A DNA stretch of 64,000 nt from Antedon mediterranea (Eukaryota; Echinodermata; Crinoidea; Comatulida; Antedonidae): positions 30,066,501 through 30,130,500 of the forward strand of contig NC_092672.1 in NCBI RefSeq assembly GCF_964355755.1. The letters run 5' to 3'. The notes beneath the pieces were generated by a model that ran no database searches, was not told where the DNA came from, and saw only the letters and a list, made by a program, of their open reading frames with translations. Shown one piece after another: positions 1 to 13,055 of this stretch (within the stretch, counting starts at the first letter, position 1; each line of letters opens with the position of its first letter). Made by a program: the position numbers and the translations under genes.

Positions 1-619
1 CGTGATGGGAAACTTATTCTACAGCTGCGCGCGGCCATGGTTGGTCATTACAAACTTACAGTAGGGCCTACATCAATAACGTATCAAATTTGTTTGTGCG
101 GAGGTACAGCCCGCGACTTTTAAGCTAAGTACAATTATTAACAAATACGAAATTAATTGTATTAATGATAGCGGAGTTCTTAAAATACTTTACCTACTGC
201 AAAACCCTGTATAAATCGACAAAGGCTCGTTTCTTCTCCACATCCGGCAAACACCAACTGAGGTATGAAACAACTAATTGGTATGCAACTAATGCCATAT
301 CTTTGGTATGCATTGAACCACATTCACATTTTCATTTAAATTAAAAACGTGTTAATGACGACGAGAATACAATTTGATTGGATCATTCGCTAATGATATG
401 CAAATGATTTGTGTTGCCCTGTGTATAACTGGCATACCTTTGTTCCTGCTTTTCTGATTTAGGGAACAATATTGTTTTCATCACCAAAACAATATTATAT
501 ATAAATTCAAAAATGGATTATCATGAATAATTATGATACTTTTCTCTGGCTTTTAAATTGGTGAAACGTTGAAAAGTTTTAATTCAGTCCAGATCAATTA
601 GTGTTCATTGTGGTATAGA

Positions 620-760
620 TTTATTGTATGGGAGAGTTTCGTTTTTAATGTATCCCCTAAATGGGTACCACTATTCATGGGACACGCTAAGGAGACAATT
701 ATAATGGGTGTCTTCCCATCTTAATAGGGGTTCTACTGTGGTAAATGCCATAGACATCAG
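620..760. repeat. Dispersed GGGACAC-family repeat
   Basis: Contains GGGACACGCTAAGG and an AATAGGGGTTCTACTGTGG end. Related copies are at about 3660-3785, 37435-37575 and 43220-43370, and an expanded tandem form lies at 22426-22800. Confidence 0.5.
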
Positions 761-3659
761 TTATATTATTGTCAATAGAATCCATATTAAAGGAACATCC
801 TAGTCTCGAATATGTACAGACCTCCTGTGTGTGATCGGGTGTGGTCGTGTTAAAAAACTCCCAATCTGTCCTTTGAATTACGAGTGTCCCAAAGTAGGAG
901 CTGTACTAGGCCTATATCGTTTATGTTTTATTAAAAAATATTATATAAATGTACAGTTATTTATGCCTATTTTGTGATCCACTTCTGTAATCATGACAGT
1001 AGGCCTATGATCTGAAGGATTTGATATCAGTGCACACAACGGGTAGAAATAAATACGTCATTCTATAACGTCAGTTAAACACAGTACTACTTAATAATAA
1101 AAATATTAGTTCATTTATATAAAGCAGGCCTCTCAATGCACTGCACATTATTATTACTTATTGATAGTCGGGGACACGGTGTATACTTTATATTCTTTGT
1201 CGTATTACTTGAAACCATAGTCGATATAAAGTAAAATTGACATGTTTACACTCATTATTTATTTACGTCTAAACGTTCTTTACTGAAACTCTTGATTTGC
1301 TAATTGAAAGCCCCGCCTCCATTCCAAACTTTCCACCTCCAAGGTCTCCCTAGCTTTCTATCAAAGATATTTGAAGTACCCACTATGCTCGATACACGGA
1401 AGTCTTAGTATTGCATACAGCACACAAAAACTTATGACTGTATTGTATCAGTAACATTTTAATTGAATACAATTTACACATAACTAAGATTACAAGAATT
1501 CATGCAAGTGTGTTATGTGTTTGTGTTTGTTAATAATAGTGGAAATTTACCACATAAAACAATAGTGCAGTAGTCATTCGACCATGCTCGACCTACTGAA
1601 AACAGCAAATTAATATGTGTCGAGTAAAATGTTTTGTATAATTGAGTGTAAAATACATGAATAGATAGGATTATCATTAACACACTGTGGATGTGTGAAT
1701 GAATTCCTCAAAACATGGCAAGGAACCTCTTCCACTTTTTATATTGTTTTATATTATTTGGATATATTTACACTTTTAAATAACATATATTTGACACTAG
1801 GCCTAGCCTATAGCTACTGCACTGTCATACAAAAGAAAAATCAAAATTAATGGAAAAGGTTTTAAAGCAAACAGTAGGCTACTCATTTGTGAATTGTTAC
1901 AAAATACAACTATGACCGTCCTTTATTTCATTGCCATCCATTCTTCCCATGGCCGTCTTTTAATATTTACCATCTCATGACTCGATTGCGTTAACTGGTA
2001 CATGAAAAACTGTACTATAGTTATTGTCTGTGAGACAACTTATTTTTAGTCCGAAAATTGAAACGTCTGTTTTGTCTTTTTAATTATCTTTATCTTCTTG
2101 ATCCTGCCTCCTCATCACCAGCTACACCAAGCAATACTGAAAACATTATTTTGTTTTCTTTATAATTTTTACGGAAGTGATAACTTCTTTAAAACTACAA
2201 AATGTCCTACTGATTTATCAAACTGTAATAATCCGAATTGTCTGTCAATTGTACAGCATTTGACTTTATACTCAGAAAGCAATTTATTTACGTTCGTATC
2301 GCCCTCTATGGGCGGCCATGCTTCATTATCAACAAAATCAATACAATTCTTCTGTTTTATGTGCTCGACTGTGTGTGTCACATCGTACGATTTTTTTATT
2401 AATAAAAAAAACGTGACTGTGTTTACAACGGGAGCATTACATAAGGTAATTGAATGTGTTGTTTTTAGTACCCAATGTGCTCAACTAATTTTATTTAACG
2501 AGTTTCACATAAATGATGCATGCATTATTTCAAATTCTACTTCCATCTTCTCCCCGCGCGGCCCCCGTGTGTGTGGTGTGTGAAATCGAGACGAGACAGT
2601 GACCACGTTTTCATTTTTATATTTTTTCACCGCTGTGTGTGGTGAAATCGTAAACCTCCTTTATACGATAAAAGATTTGTTTTGTTTGAAGAAAAAACGT
2701 ATGAGAGGTCGTAAAAATCGTGCTAGCTGAATAGTTGTATACAACATGCAATAATCAATGATCTTGCACATGAATGAAGAAGAAAAAGAACAAACAGCTA
2801 GCTAGGCCTGTCCATACTGTATCCTCTTGCTTGGCGATTGGCGAGTGGATAGACAGAGGCACGGAGAAGGTGTGTCACTACGTCATGCATAATTATTATT
2901 CCGATCTAACTAAACACCGTAGTTCTTTACAATAATTAAGACCTGTCTATGTTGACTGCCATGTTGTTATTATTTATTAATATTAAATGTTATTGACATT
3001 TGTAGTAGTACTGTAGTGTGTAGTAGTAGTACTACACTAGGTTACAATCATTTGTTATGAAACGAAATTGTAAACAATAACACTTGGATGTTGTGGATTT
3101 ATCAATGGCATGATTATAATATCATGCTTTTACGAGTCTATAAAGTAGTAGTATTATTCACTGTACAATGTTTTATTTATTATGTACAAGTTATTTTTAA
3201 TCTACTAACTATACTACAGCTACAGAATGCATTCTAAATGGCTTATTTCTGTATGAATAATTTAAATTTCAGTACGAATAATGATTAATTTATCATATCA
3301 TCTAGTAATAGTGCTTATGTAAATACAACCAACCTCAATTTTATAATCGAAAGACTTCCTGATTCCTGATTCGCTAATTGGTAAACAATAAGCTAGAGCG
3401 TTTTCCCGGCGTAGATAGTAGTAGTGTAGCATAACATGTAAACAATGAATATAATTAAATCAACTGTCCTGTAGCAAAATAATATGCGTGTATGAAGCGT
3501 ATACACTCCCACCTTTTACTATAAAGTATTTATATTTTCTCTATTAAGTATAAAGCACCATCTGTGCATTTACATTATATGAGTTTTTTTAAATAACAGT
3601 GTTAATAGTCCTATTGAAATATATGATTCATAATTATTGTATTTCATTTAATAACCCCT

Positions 3660-3785
3660 CCTTTTGATCTCCTATGTAATGGGGACACCTTTCTATGAAA
3701 CAAAATGAAGGAATGTACATCACTAGGGACACTCGTATATAAGGGACACTTTGTTGGGTCTTGATAGCGGTTCTGCTGTAATACG
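3660..3785. repeat. Dispersed GGGACAC-family repeat
   Basis: Shows GGGGACACC, GGGACACTCGTATATAAGGG and a GCGGTTCTGCTGTAATA end, matching the copy near 620-760. Confidence 0.5.
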
Positions 3786-4136
3786 GTTTAAAAAGTAATA
3801 TCAGTTAATCAATTAAGATTGAATACTAAAAATTACTAAAAGAAATTTTAGGAAACCATTAAACAATTACTATTTAAACAAATGCGTACTTAATATTTTA
3901 AATTCAAATTCATTAAACTAATGAAAACTTGGTCCGTATTATCATTTAATCATACTACTTCTAATCAACATTGTATTTAACTATAGCATTTAAAACCATA
4001 ATGCATAATCTCATAAATATCTTTATAATCTAGTTAGTATAATAATAATATCTCTTTGTTTTATTTAAACAAGATTATTATGAAGAGGACTGTTTAAATA
4101 GACTTTACTGTACAGTCTCAGTTGAAGGGCAGTTTT

Positions 4137-4282
4137 AAAGCTCTGTCTACACTACCAAACTACAGTAATTTGACCAAAAAAGTATGATGTGCCCAAATAT
4201 GGTAGTGATATAACATCATGTCCATATGGGCACGTCACATTTGTTTGTCCTGTAAAGTTTTAATAGTGTAGACAGAGCTTTA
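4137..4282. mobile_element. MITE family A copy (GCTCTGTCTACACTA termini)
   Basis: Starts AAGCTCTGTCTACACTACCA and ends with its inverse TAGTGTAGACAGAGCTTTA. The inside has the family core of ATGTGCCCAAATATGG and CATGTCCATATGGGCAC. Non-autonomous, no coding. Confidence 0.75.
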
Positions 4283-5828
4283 GATTAGTGTGTTTGCATA
4301 ATGGTTTGCAATAATCTGCAATATTCATTAAAATAATGTGCATAACTGTAAATTATTAATTTTAAAGCATACAGTAATTCTAAGAATTTTAAAAATTAAT
4401 TTTCATTTATTATTCTCTGTTTTTTTGTTATGGTTTAATAATATGATTTGGTTTTCTTCTACATTGAAACAAACTACACACACTAAAAAATCATACTTTA
4501 CTGCAGTAATTGTAGTTTACTGCAGTTACCTGACTTTAGATGAATTTTGACTAAAGAAAACAAAATTCAGACTGAAACATTTTACAAAATTGCTATAAAA
4601 ATTATAGTAGAATTTTCAAGGTTAGATTACAAGGAAATAAAAAAATTAAAAGATTCTGACAGAATCAAGAGGTTATATATGCATGATAATGCATACCTAA
4701 TAAAGAAACATATTACTATCAGATGCATACACTTGTTTAATTAAATATTTGAATATTCAAACTTTCCAATTGTATCAACAATTAATTGTAATTAGCCTGT
4801 GGTTCTAAGTTTACAAAACTATTTTGGGACTAAAAAATGATTTTAGAAAATAAATTAAATAAAGACTGTGTTGTTTAGCCATAGGTTAGCAGAAAGCACT
4901 CAGTCTGCATCATTTAATAATTAAACATAATTAATCATAATTAATATAATTATGTACTAGCAACATACACATATGGAAAAGTATAAATTTAGTCAAAAAA
5001 AAAATCACTGAACAATTGTTTTATTACAAATTTGCGCATTTTGAATAAATAAATATATTTTAAATAAACTAGATTACTGTATTAAAAGGAGTCAAAAGAA
5101 TACAGGAAAAAGGAAAGTTCAGATAGAAACAAGATCTGTTGTATTAGAAAACTCATATGGGTTTGAGTTAATTGTAGTTACTCAGAAATTGCAGTAAAAA
5201 TAATGTTGACCTTCAGGCCTAGTACTGTACAATGGTATCCTATAGTATCATCATTTCTATCCTACATAGGCCTATAGATCATTTTAATTCAGTCAGCTGT
5301 TATTCAGTTGTCGTGGATCTGAATTATCAATTTGTGTATGCAGGTAGCCGATTCTACGTTGATTTATACGCAGTAAAGTTAAAGCAATAAAATCTAATGG
5401 CGATATAATACTAGTAGTCGGATACGGGTACCAGGAATATTTTCAATGCTTGTTTTTGTGGTGGAAATGTATTAATTTGTGTGGGTGAAGATGATGTGTA
5501 GGCTGTGAAAAATAAATAATACACGACAACCCTGCTTGTGATGATATATAAATTACAGTACTAAACTGCATTGATTAAATTTATTTTTGGCATGAAATTG
5601 TAAGGAACGGGTAAGTTGTCAATCTGTATTCATTTGTTATAAATTTGACTTTTTTTGTTTTATCCTACTCTTAGTAAATTACTTTTTTTGTCTTGACAAT
5701 GACATACTGTTTACAGGTATTCTCTGAATATCGGACATTGTTGGGGCTGGGCTAAATGTCATTCTATGTCTTCTTGTACAGTACATGGAATCTTTCAAAT
5801 GTATTTTTAGTTGTGTCCAATGCGACTC

Positions 5829-5925
5829 TACAGCTTACTATGTCGGTCGGTCAGTTGGTCAGTAAACACTAACTTAAGCATGCGACTGCAGCCATGTATA
5901 TGGCCTTGTTGATGGTTAAAAAAAA
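5829..5925 (+). repeat. Dispersed repeat with GGTC run, inverse copy at 54285-54385
   Basis: Holds CTACAGCTTACTATGTCGG, a GGTC-type tetranucleotide run, and GCAGCCATGTATATGGCC. The reverse complement of all these blocks appears in order at 54285-54385. Confidence 0.55.
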
Positions 5926-6078
5926 AATGAATTTGGGACCTTTTGGACATAACTGTATTTATTTTTTGTTTCTGGTTTTCAGAGATTCCTGATTTGAAGC
6001 TAGTCATTTAGTGTTTGACTGAGGATAGGATACGTTAGTGAACTCAATCTGTCTGTATAAAACCTAGACAGTGCAGGT

Positions 6079-6712
6079 TTAAAGACCCCTTCCCTGCAAT
6101 TTTGGACGTTTTTTGGAAAATAATACATATATATCACTTTAAAAACATTAAACCATGTCATTCCTTGTCTTAAATGTACGTTTTATGGTAAATTATGATA
6201 AAAAGTGAGAAACAATGCACTACCTAAGTAGCTCGCGGCGATCGACCTCTCGTGGACGGTCTTAGGCCTAGCCTAGCTAGGCTTAGTTTTGTAGGCCTAG
6301 CTGGTAAACATCGGTAACGTACGAACATCGTACGCGAGCTATATACCTAGCCTGACGTTGTATAGTTGCTGCATTAATTGTCTTTCTATTTTTGCCAGAC
6401 TCCGTTGATACAAATTGGGGAAAACCCGGTATTTTTGCTGAAAAGTTAGGAGTCTTCCATTTGTTTTGGCCTCACGATCGATCGAAAAGTGGGCGAATTA
6501 CAGGTGAAAAACAAAAATATCAATCCGCGCGCAATGCATTTTGGGATTTATAGCGGGCCGCTATAATTATTAGAATCGACTTATTTTTCACATTTTTAAC
6601 CGTTTAAAGACGAAAAAAGTTATCGCAATAGGACCATATAGTATTATTTTTACATTAAATATAGTTTGTGATCTTAAATTAGATCTAAAAAACGTAGGGA
6701 ATGGGGCTTTAA
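6079..6712. mobile_element. Terminal-inverted-repeat element, about 630 bp
   Basis: Left end TTAAAGACCCCTTCCCTGC and right end GTAGGGAATGGGGCTTTAA form imperfect terminal inverted repeats of about 20 bases. The interior has no transposase frame. The ends share TTAAAG with other MITE families in this window. Confidence 0.6.
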
Positions 6713-7552
6713 GTAAATAAGAAATGCCTACTTTTCACTATGGTTAAACTGTACTGTAAAAGCATACACAGTATAGATAACTGCTTCATCATCTTGCATT
6801 ATTCTCAAATATTTGTTTAGAAAATGTAAATATACTGTATATAAAGTATAGTAGACTGAAGTGGCCGAAGAAAAATCTTCACTATAACACAGGTATAAGG
6901 TTTTGGGAAATGCCAGACCAGAGTATGGATCTGTCAGTTTTTAAATACCAAGCTAGATTTATGTTAGGAACTGTGAGTGTTGCTGGCTGGTAGAGACAGG
7001 TATACAATACATACACAGTACACAACCATATTGCAATATTAATAACAAGAATTGAATATAGAGCGACTTTTACAGAATTAAGTATAAAAAGATGCTTAAT
7101 TAAAAATGTTGGGCATCGTGTGAATGCTATTATTATTATTATTATTATTATTAAATGTAGACAAGCATATTTTATAATGGCAAAAAAAAGCAAAATATAC
7201 AGTAGTACTTGTATTGTAGCCAATCAAGTGGAAAAATGTAAATAAAGCATTGTGGGTACTGTTTGAATAGTGAATGAATATTGTAGTGTAATTCTAAAGA
7301 AAATACTGTAATTGAGATTTTATCAAGTTAAAGCTTTTTTTTTATGGTGTTTTTTTAATGGAATCATTTCCGTCATACCGCATAATGTTGCATACAATAT
7401 GAATGGTCTGTTCAGTTTGTACTGTACTACATTTTATGAATGTACAAGTTGCAAAAAAAGTTTTGTGTGGCATTTTGCTCACTACACTTTCCACTTTTCA
7501 AAACTATATTACCAAGTACTGACAGTATACTAATAATAAGTACAAATAGTGT
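6713..7552. other. Gene-free stretch with ATT microsatellite
   Basis: AT-rich; a pure ATT/TTA trinucleotide run lies at about 7129-7153. The 113-residue frame crossing it has poly-isoleucine from the microsatellite and is not considered a gene. Confidence 0.5.
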
Positions 7553-7895
7553 GTTAAAGATGTATTGCCTTCCCCCCCCCCCCCCCCAAAAAAAACCCCA
7601 TTAAAATGAAGATTAATCAGACTTTTAACAAGCCATTTTGCAGGTTTTTTTTAACAAAGTCAATCACTTTTGTACAAAAAAAAATTGTTTTAAATTAAAT
7701 GACATTCAACCAAAAACCCATTGACTTCCAATTCCAGTTAATTTGACTATTTTTGCTTTTTAATCTGCAGTTTTTTAAGGTAAATAAATTTTGGTCGATC
7801 CAATTCTTTAATATTAACTGTGTGACATTAAAAAGGCATATTTAACACAAAAAATGTGTAAGATTTTTTTTTCAGGGGGACGACAATACATAAAA
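7553..7895. mobile_element. MITE family C copy (ATTGTCCCCC ends)
   Basis: Starts TTAAAGATGTATTGCCTTCC with a 15-base C run and ends CAGGGGGACGACAATACAT. The internal blocks match the copies at 50430, 53497 and 56750: AATGAAGATTAAT, GCCATTTTGCAG and GTGTGACATTAAAA. Confidence 0.6.
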
Positions 7896-8873
7896 TAAGC
7901 CTAAATCTGTAAAATGGAACTACTGTATTTTAGTCATATTTAGCAAGAATTAGTAAATAATTTGAACACAGGATGGAACGTATAGCATTCACATTGCATA
8001 TAATCTTCCCAGGATATGACCAATACGCTAGCTAATCAAATCAAAGTGTTTTCGTTTAAAAAAAAAAATGTTTTTAGTACCATACGTTTTTTTATCTCAT
8101 ATTATTGTTTGCTGAATGTGAAAACGTGTTGATCAGAAGCTATTGTAGCTGACCTAGATTTTGGATTAAACATTTTGTTTTTGTTTACTACTACTGTAGG
8201 CTGTCGCCACAACAAACTAACACTATTATTTGAAGTCTGTATGTGAGTCCATCCTTGACAAAGACAATCTTGGCTGAACACCAAAACCAATCTAAATTTA
8301 CCAACATAAACTATTGGGGGAACTGTAAGTATTTAAATATCGCATGCTCTGATATGTATTGAATTTCAAACAATGCCTGTATTGTTTTATACTGAATATA
8401 TACTGTCAAATGGATGTGTATACTTGTGGATTACAATTTAAGGTATACAACAGTAGTAGGTGTAATAATAAAAAAAAAACCTGCAAACCTCCAAAAGCTT
8501 CAGAAAAGACAGCAAACCTGATTCAATGAGTCTTATCCACTATCGTGATTAAATCACTTTTTTACTGTATGTTGTTGTTGTTACTGGGAGTTTGCTACTG
8601 TTTGTTGTTTTGCAGGGTTTAGCAATACCCCAATATCAAAAGAATTTTATTGTTAAAATTGTAAAAGATTTAACGTAAATACCACAATTTTCTTTTAATC
8701 AGATGCAAGATTTGCATTGGAACAGTGAGCTGTTGAATGCAAATGTTTAAACTGTACAGTTACATAGCCCTGAAATGTTGCCTAAAGTAGCAGACATGGG
8801 GTCAAAAGGTTAAATTAACAGACCTCTAGTCTTATATAATATAATAAACTGTTTGTTTTTTTATTGCCAATAA

Positions 8874-9366
8874 TAGGGAGGTTTCGCAATCTTGCGAATA
8901 CGATAACGTGTGCGTTACGTATCCCTTTATGTAAGCCAGTAAAAATCTGTTTCGCATGTCAACGAAATATTGAGGGCGCCTCCCAAAATATGACTGTGGT
9001 AAATGTGAGAGAAGCGCAGGTACGTGTTGCTTGGTGCTTGGCTGCCTAGGCCTAGCGTAACATCAAAGCGAGTGAAGATTTTAAAAATTGCTGTTTATCA
9101 AAATTTACCTGGCATTTTAGTAAATTACTTTAGTAAATTACTTTCAATAAAAGTATAATTATATTCTAATCATGAATCATTCCTGATTCAAATGCAAAAT
9201 GTGCAAAATAGATCAAAAACTATACTCGTTTTGTAGTTACGAATATGACTGGTGATATTCGTCAACACGAATACGCTTTACGAATATGAAATGGGGATCA
9301 GCTCAAAAGTTTCACAAATGTGTGACGTATCCGTTTTCGTTATCGTAAGGTTGCGAAACCTCCCTA
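8874..9366. mobile_element. TIR element with AGGGAGGTTTCGCAA ends, about 490 bp
   Basis: Left end TAGGGAGGTTTCGCAATCTT; right end is the inverse, AAGGTTGCGAAACCTCCCTA. The inverted similarity extends through the CGATAACG/CGTTATCG block. Flanking TA on both sides fits a TA target site (Tc1/mariner-type insertion), which is an inference. Confidence 0.7.
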
Positions 9367-10696
9367 ATGGTACTAAAGTGTGACTGGCACTGTTTATACA
9401 GTAGTTCTATAGTTTGCGGAAAAAACAAATCCAAAACAGATTATCGGGGTTTTTCTTTTGCATGAGTTTTCATATTTTTGTTATGATATGATTTTGTGAC
9501 TCAATCTAACCTGTATTTGACCTTGTATGCTAATTTTTTTACATAAGCCTTTGATTGGATAAGCAGGTTCATGTGACTAAATCGTGTATGTTGCCAATGT
9601 ACACTGTTGATTGAATCGTAATAAAAATAGACCTGGCTGGCGATCTAAACTAATAATTACAGAACCCAAGAATGCAAACTGTTTTTTCATAAAGATGTTT
9701 TATGGTTATATATTTTTTTATTCATTACCCTGGCCTTTAGATAAGAATTGAAATACTTTAATTTACGTATATTTTTTTTTCTTTCAAATTAATTTAACAA
9801 TTGAATAATAACAATAATTGTTTAGGATGGCCTGATCTGAAGAAATAGTAATATAGATTTATGTTCTTTTATACTGGTAGGTACTGTTGTCATACCTGCT
9901 GACTATCATACGATATACAGGAACATTTATTATTTCTGATTTGTTTGTTATCTGACTGGCTTAAGACTTAAGAGCTACTACAGTAGGCCTGATTATTCCA
10001 TACTGTGCTGGCCTAAAGTGGGGCCCTTTTTTTAAACTGTTGAACCTACACTGTATACTATACAATAGATCTATCAAAATAGAAGAAAACATCTGTTGTA
10101 TAAATCATTTTAAACAACATCTCTCATAACTCCCCAAAAATTAATTATTGATTTTTGTTTTATACATACTGAACTGCCCTGGGAACTATTAGCTATAGAT
10201 AGATATAGATAAAACTGAGGGCAGTAGACACTTTTGTTGCTTTGCAGCCGGTGACGACAACATCATTGGATTTTGAACAATCTTTTTCTCATTCATACAC
10301 AGTAATATGAAAAACCTTGGCATCTGATTGGTTAATTTTGTATCACATGCGGTTCTATTCCATGGCGAACGTTCTATAATTTAAGGGAGCGTGTCAAAAT
10401 CATTTTTTCGCATGTACCGCATTACATTACAACGCGGTAGCTGCGTTATGAAGGTCATCTTTCGTTAATGAGGTGGCTTGTACTATGTAGTTGTGCTCAA
10501 TGAAACCTACTGTATTACCAATAGTATGGCAGGTTTTTCACGTCCAAAATCAAAGCCCAGATTGACTCTGCCTCATTTAATAGAACAGTTTGTTAGTTTC
10601 CCTCTTCAACTTATTATAAAACATTCATCATTGTACTACAATACTGTACCATTACCAAAAGTTGCATACAAAAAGTTTCAACAAGCTTCCAGTATC
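9367..10696. other. Gene-free stretch
   Basis: No coding exon, RNA gene or clear repeat was recognised beyond short AT-rich runs and single TAGGCCT words. Confidence 0.4.
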
Positions 10697-13055
10697 AGGG
10701 CCTGTTTCTGCTGAGCAGAAATAATCGATTATTAACCGTTTATTTTTTTAATCGATTATTTTTGGGCAGCAGAAACGGCGCAAAATAAAATAACCGATTA
10801 AAAATAACCGATTAAAAACACTCAATCCATTGCGTGTTTTAATCGATTATTTCTTGTTTTAACCGATTATTGCGGAGCAGTTTTGAGCTGCAACACAAAT
10901 AGCGATTATTGACCTCACTTTGACCTCTAGAGTATGACAAACTTATTCACGTAACAAAGCATGCTGTTTTGCGCGATATCGACGACGATCAGCAAAACCA
11001 CGATCGCGATGTATACCGAATAACAATCACAGAGGTCCCAACTTGGGAAAGTCCATTCGCAGGAGATTTTGTCGTGAACCACATTCAATTCGTCGGGGCG
11101 TCGAAAGTCAACGCACGGGGAATCGAAAATCAACACGCGTGTCGTTTACGTCTCCTAATTAACTAAATATGTTACATACAATATATACAATATTTACACA
11201 TAAGTTGGTTTAATTTTTACATAGGTTTATCCATCATTATTTTTACATTCTTATTTTTTTTATGGACACATCCTCAGTACAAAGAATTTAAAAAATAAAT
11301 ACTGTATTTTAACTAAAATTCAGTATATAAAATAATTTAACTTAATTACATAATGTACAATATTTACACGTGATAGTATTGCCCAATAGAATTTACTCAT
11401 TATTTTTAGGCACAGGCCTAGCATAGGGCTTCTACTAGCTAGGCCCTAGCTAGCTACCATTTTAAAACCCCAAAACAATCGAAATAAACTATTCCGAATC
11501 CGTCTTATGCTACACGAGTTAACATATTATTTCAGATGACAAACATTGAGTTTTATATTGTTTTATCCATACGTAATTACACTGGCATTAAAGATATAAC
11601 ATTAAATAAAATGTAGGCCGTTTATGAGCTATTTCGCCGATTTCTTATCGCTGGGAAATTCCCCACCATCGACATCGATCGAGGAGTAGGCTAGAATAGA
11701 ATAGAGGCCTAGCGTGCATGCCGGAACGGGTGGATTATTGCTATATAAATAACAAGTTTGAACAAAAGAGCTTACGACAATCTTAGGTAAAGTTTTATTA
11801 AACGTAGGCCTACTTGCTTGGCGAATCCATATGCCTTTTAAATCATTTTAACATGATCGTATTATCGGATCGTACAGTAAAATCACCTTCATGGATGGTA
11901 AAACCAAATAAAACACCGCCTCAACAACCTCGTGCGATGTGCGACCTGTTGTTCTTTGCAGCGGATCAACATTGGTAGAGTCCATTAATTATGAGGGTGT
12001 TTAAAAATGTAATAACTATTAAAAACGTGTCTCAACCACTGTATAATCAAAGCGTTTATTTAGTTAAAACTTGGATCCTCCCACAATTGATAATCGCGTA
12101 TTCCGGTTACCACGTGATTGATTCACGGTTGGTTGCACGCTTTTTTTTTTCTACGTCCGGCGTGTAGTACCGTGCGGTACGCGAATGTTTATATTATTGT
12201 TACAGTGGCAGTGCATACAAATAAAAATACAATAATAGACCACGGAGACTGCATGAATAGACATTGTTTCAACATCCTGCCTCACTTTTGTATTGACTAT
12301 TGTTGACCTGGGCTGAGCCTGGGCGTAACCGTAAATCAATTTGGCCAAAAATATGGGAAAATTTGAAAATGCGGTAAAAAATTCAAAATGCGGTAGAAAA
12401 CGTCGAGATCGCGGTAGCGCGGTAGATGGGTACTAAAAGCGGTAGACTACCGCGAGTAGCGGTAGACTTGGGACCCCTGCAATCAAATGTTAAACATTTG
12501 ATTTGTATTATTTTGTGGGGGAGAATTATACCGAGAGACTCCAGGATTCTGTGTTACAAGTACACCCGTTACATACCACCAGTCCAGGCTAACGATGTTT
12601 TACATGTCATTTTTTAGGCCTGTTGTCTGTTGACTTGTTTTGGTAGAAATATATAGCCTATAGGCCTAGCAGGCCGAAGGTAGAACCAACGAACGGCGAA
12701 ACGAACTTTTTTCGCCGACGTGTCCTTATTAATATAACATCATTATTCTGTTGTATGTGGTACGGTAGTAGGCCTAGATGTTTATTTTACAAATAATATA
12801 GCTTTACGTAAGAGTAATTTTTAATCCTACATGTGAGAGTTTTAGGCAGCGATACGATGTTAAAACAAACCAACTCTCATCGGCCTTTCATAACTTGAAC
12901 TCCGCTGTGGGGGAATGATGACGTGATTTTAAAAACCGATTACCTGAATAACCGATTAAAGTCGTAGCAATTTTCAATTGCAACGCGATTATTTTTGTGG
13001 TTTGCGGTGATTGGAAAAAATCGATTATTTTGATTTTTTCAGCAGAAACAGACCC
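10697..13055. mobile_element. Large candidate TIR element, about 2.4 kb
   Basis: The left end AGGGCCTGTTTCTGCTG and right end CAGCAGAAACAGACCCT are near-perfect inverted repeats. Both are followed inward by repeated ATCGATTATT/AACCGATTA words. TCA occurs on both sides of the ends. The interior holds CGGTAG-rich sequence at 12360-12475 and no recognisable transposase, so it is a non-autonomous or composite element, perhaps with nested insertions. Confidence 0.5.
12360..12475 (+). repeat. CGGTAG-rich cluster
   Basis: GCGGTAG or CGGTAGA words recur about eight times at uneven spacing of 10-30 bases inside the 10697-13055 element. They could be subterminal binding repeats or a decayed minisatellite. 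Confidence 0.45.

Larger units (their letters stand above)
1..6078. other. Gene-free AT-rich stretch
   Basis: No splice-supported coding was found. A CpG-richer segment around 2530-2880 could be the 5' flank of a gene not otherwise visible. Copies of dispersed repeats lie inside: GGGACAC-type repeats at about 620-760 and 3660-3785, a MITE at 4137-4282, and one half of a dispersed pair at 5829-5925. Confidence 0.4.

Noticed and set aside
2098-2583. 161-codon open frame
   Set aside because: Composition is like the AT-rich background (Phe, Ser, Cys, Asn rich), with no domain, splice support or start context. It is the longest chance frame outside repeats.
6882-7223. 113-codon minus-strand frame
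   Set aside because: Contains poly-isoleucine from an ATT microsatellite and has no other support.
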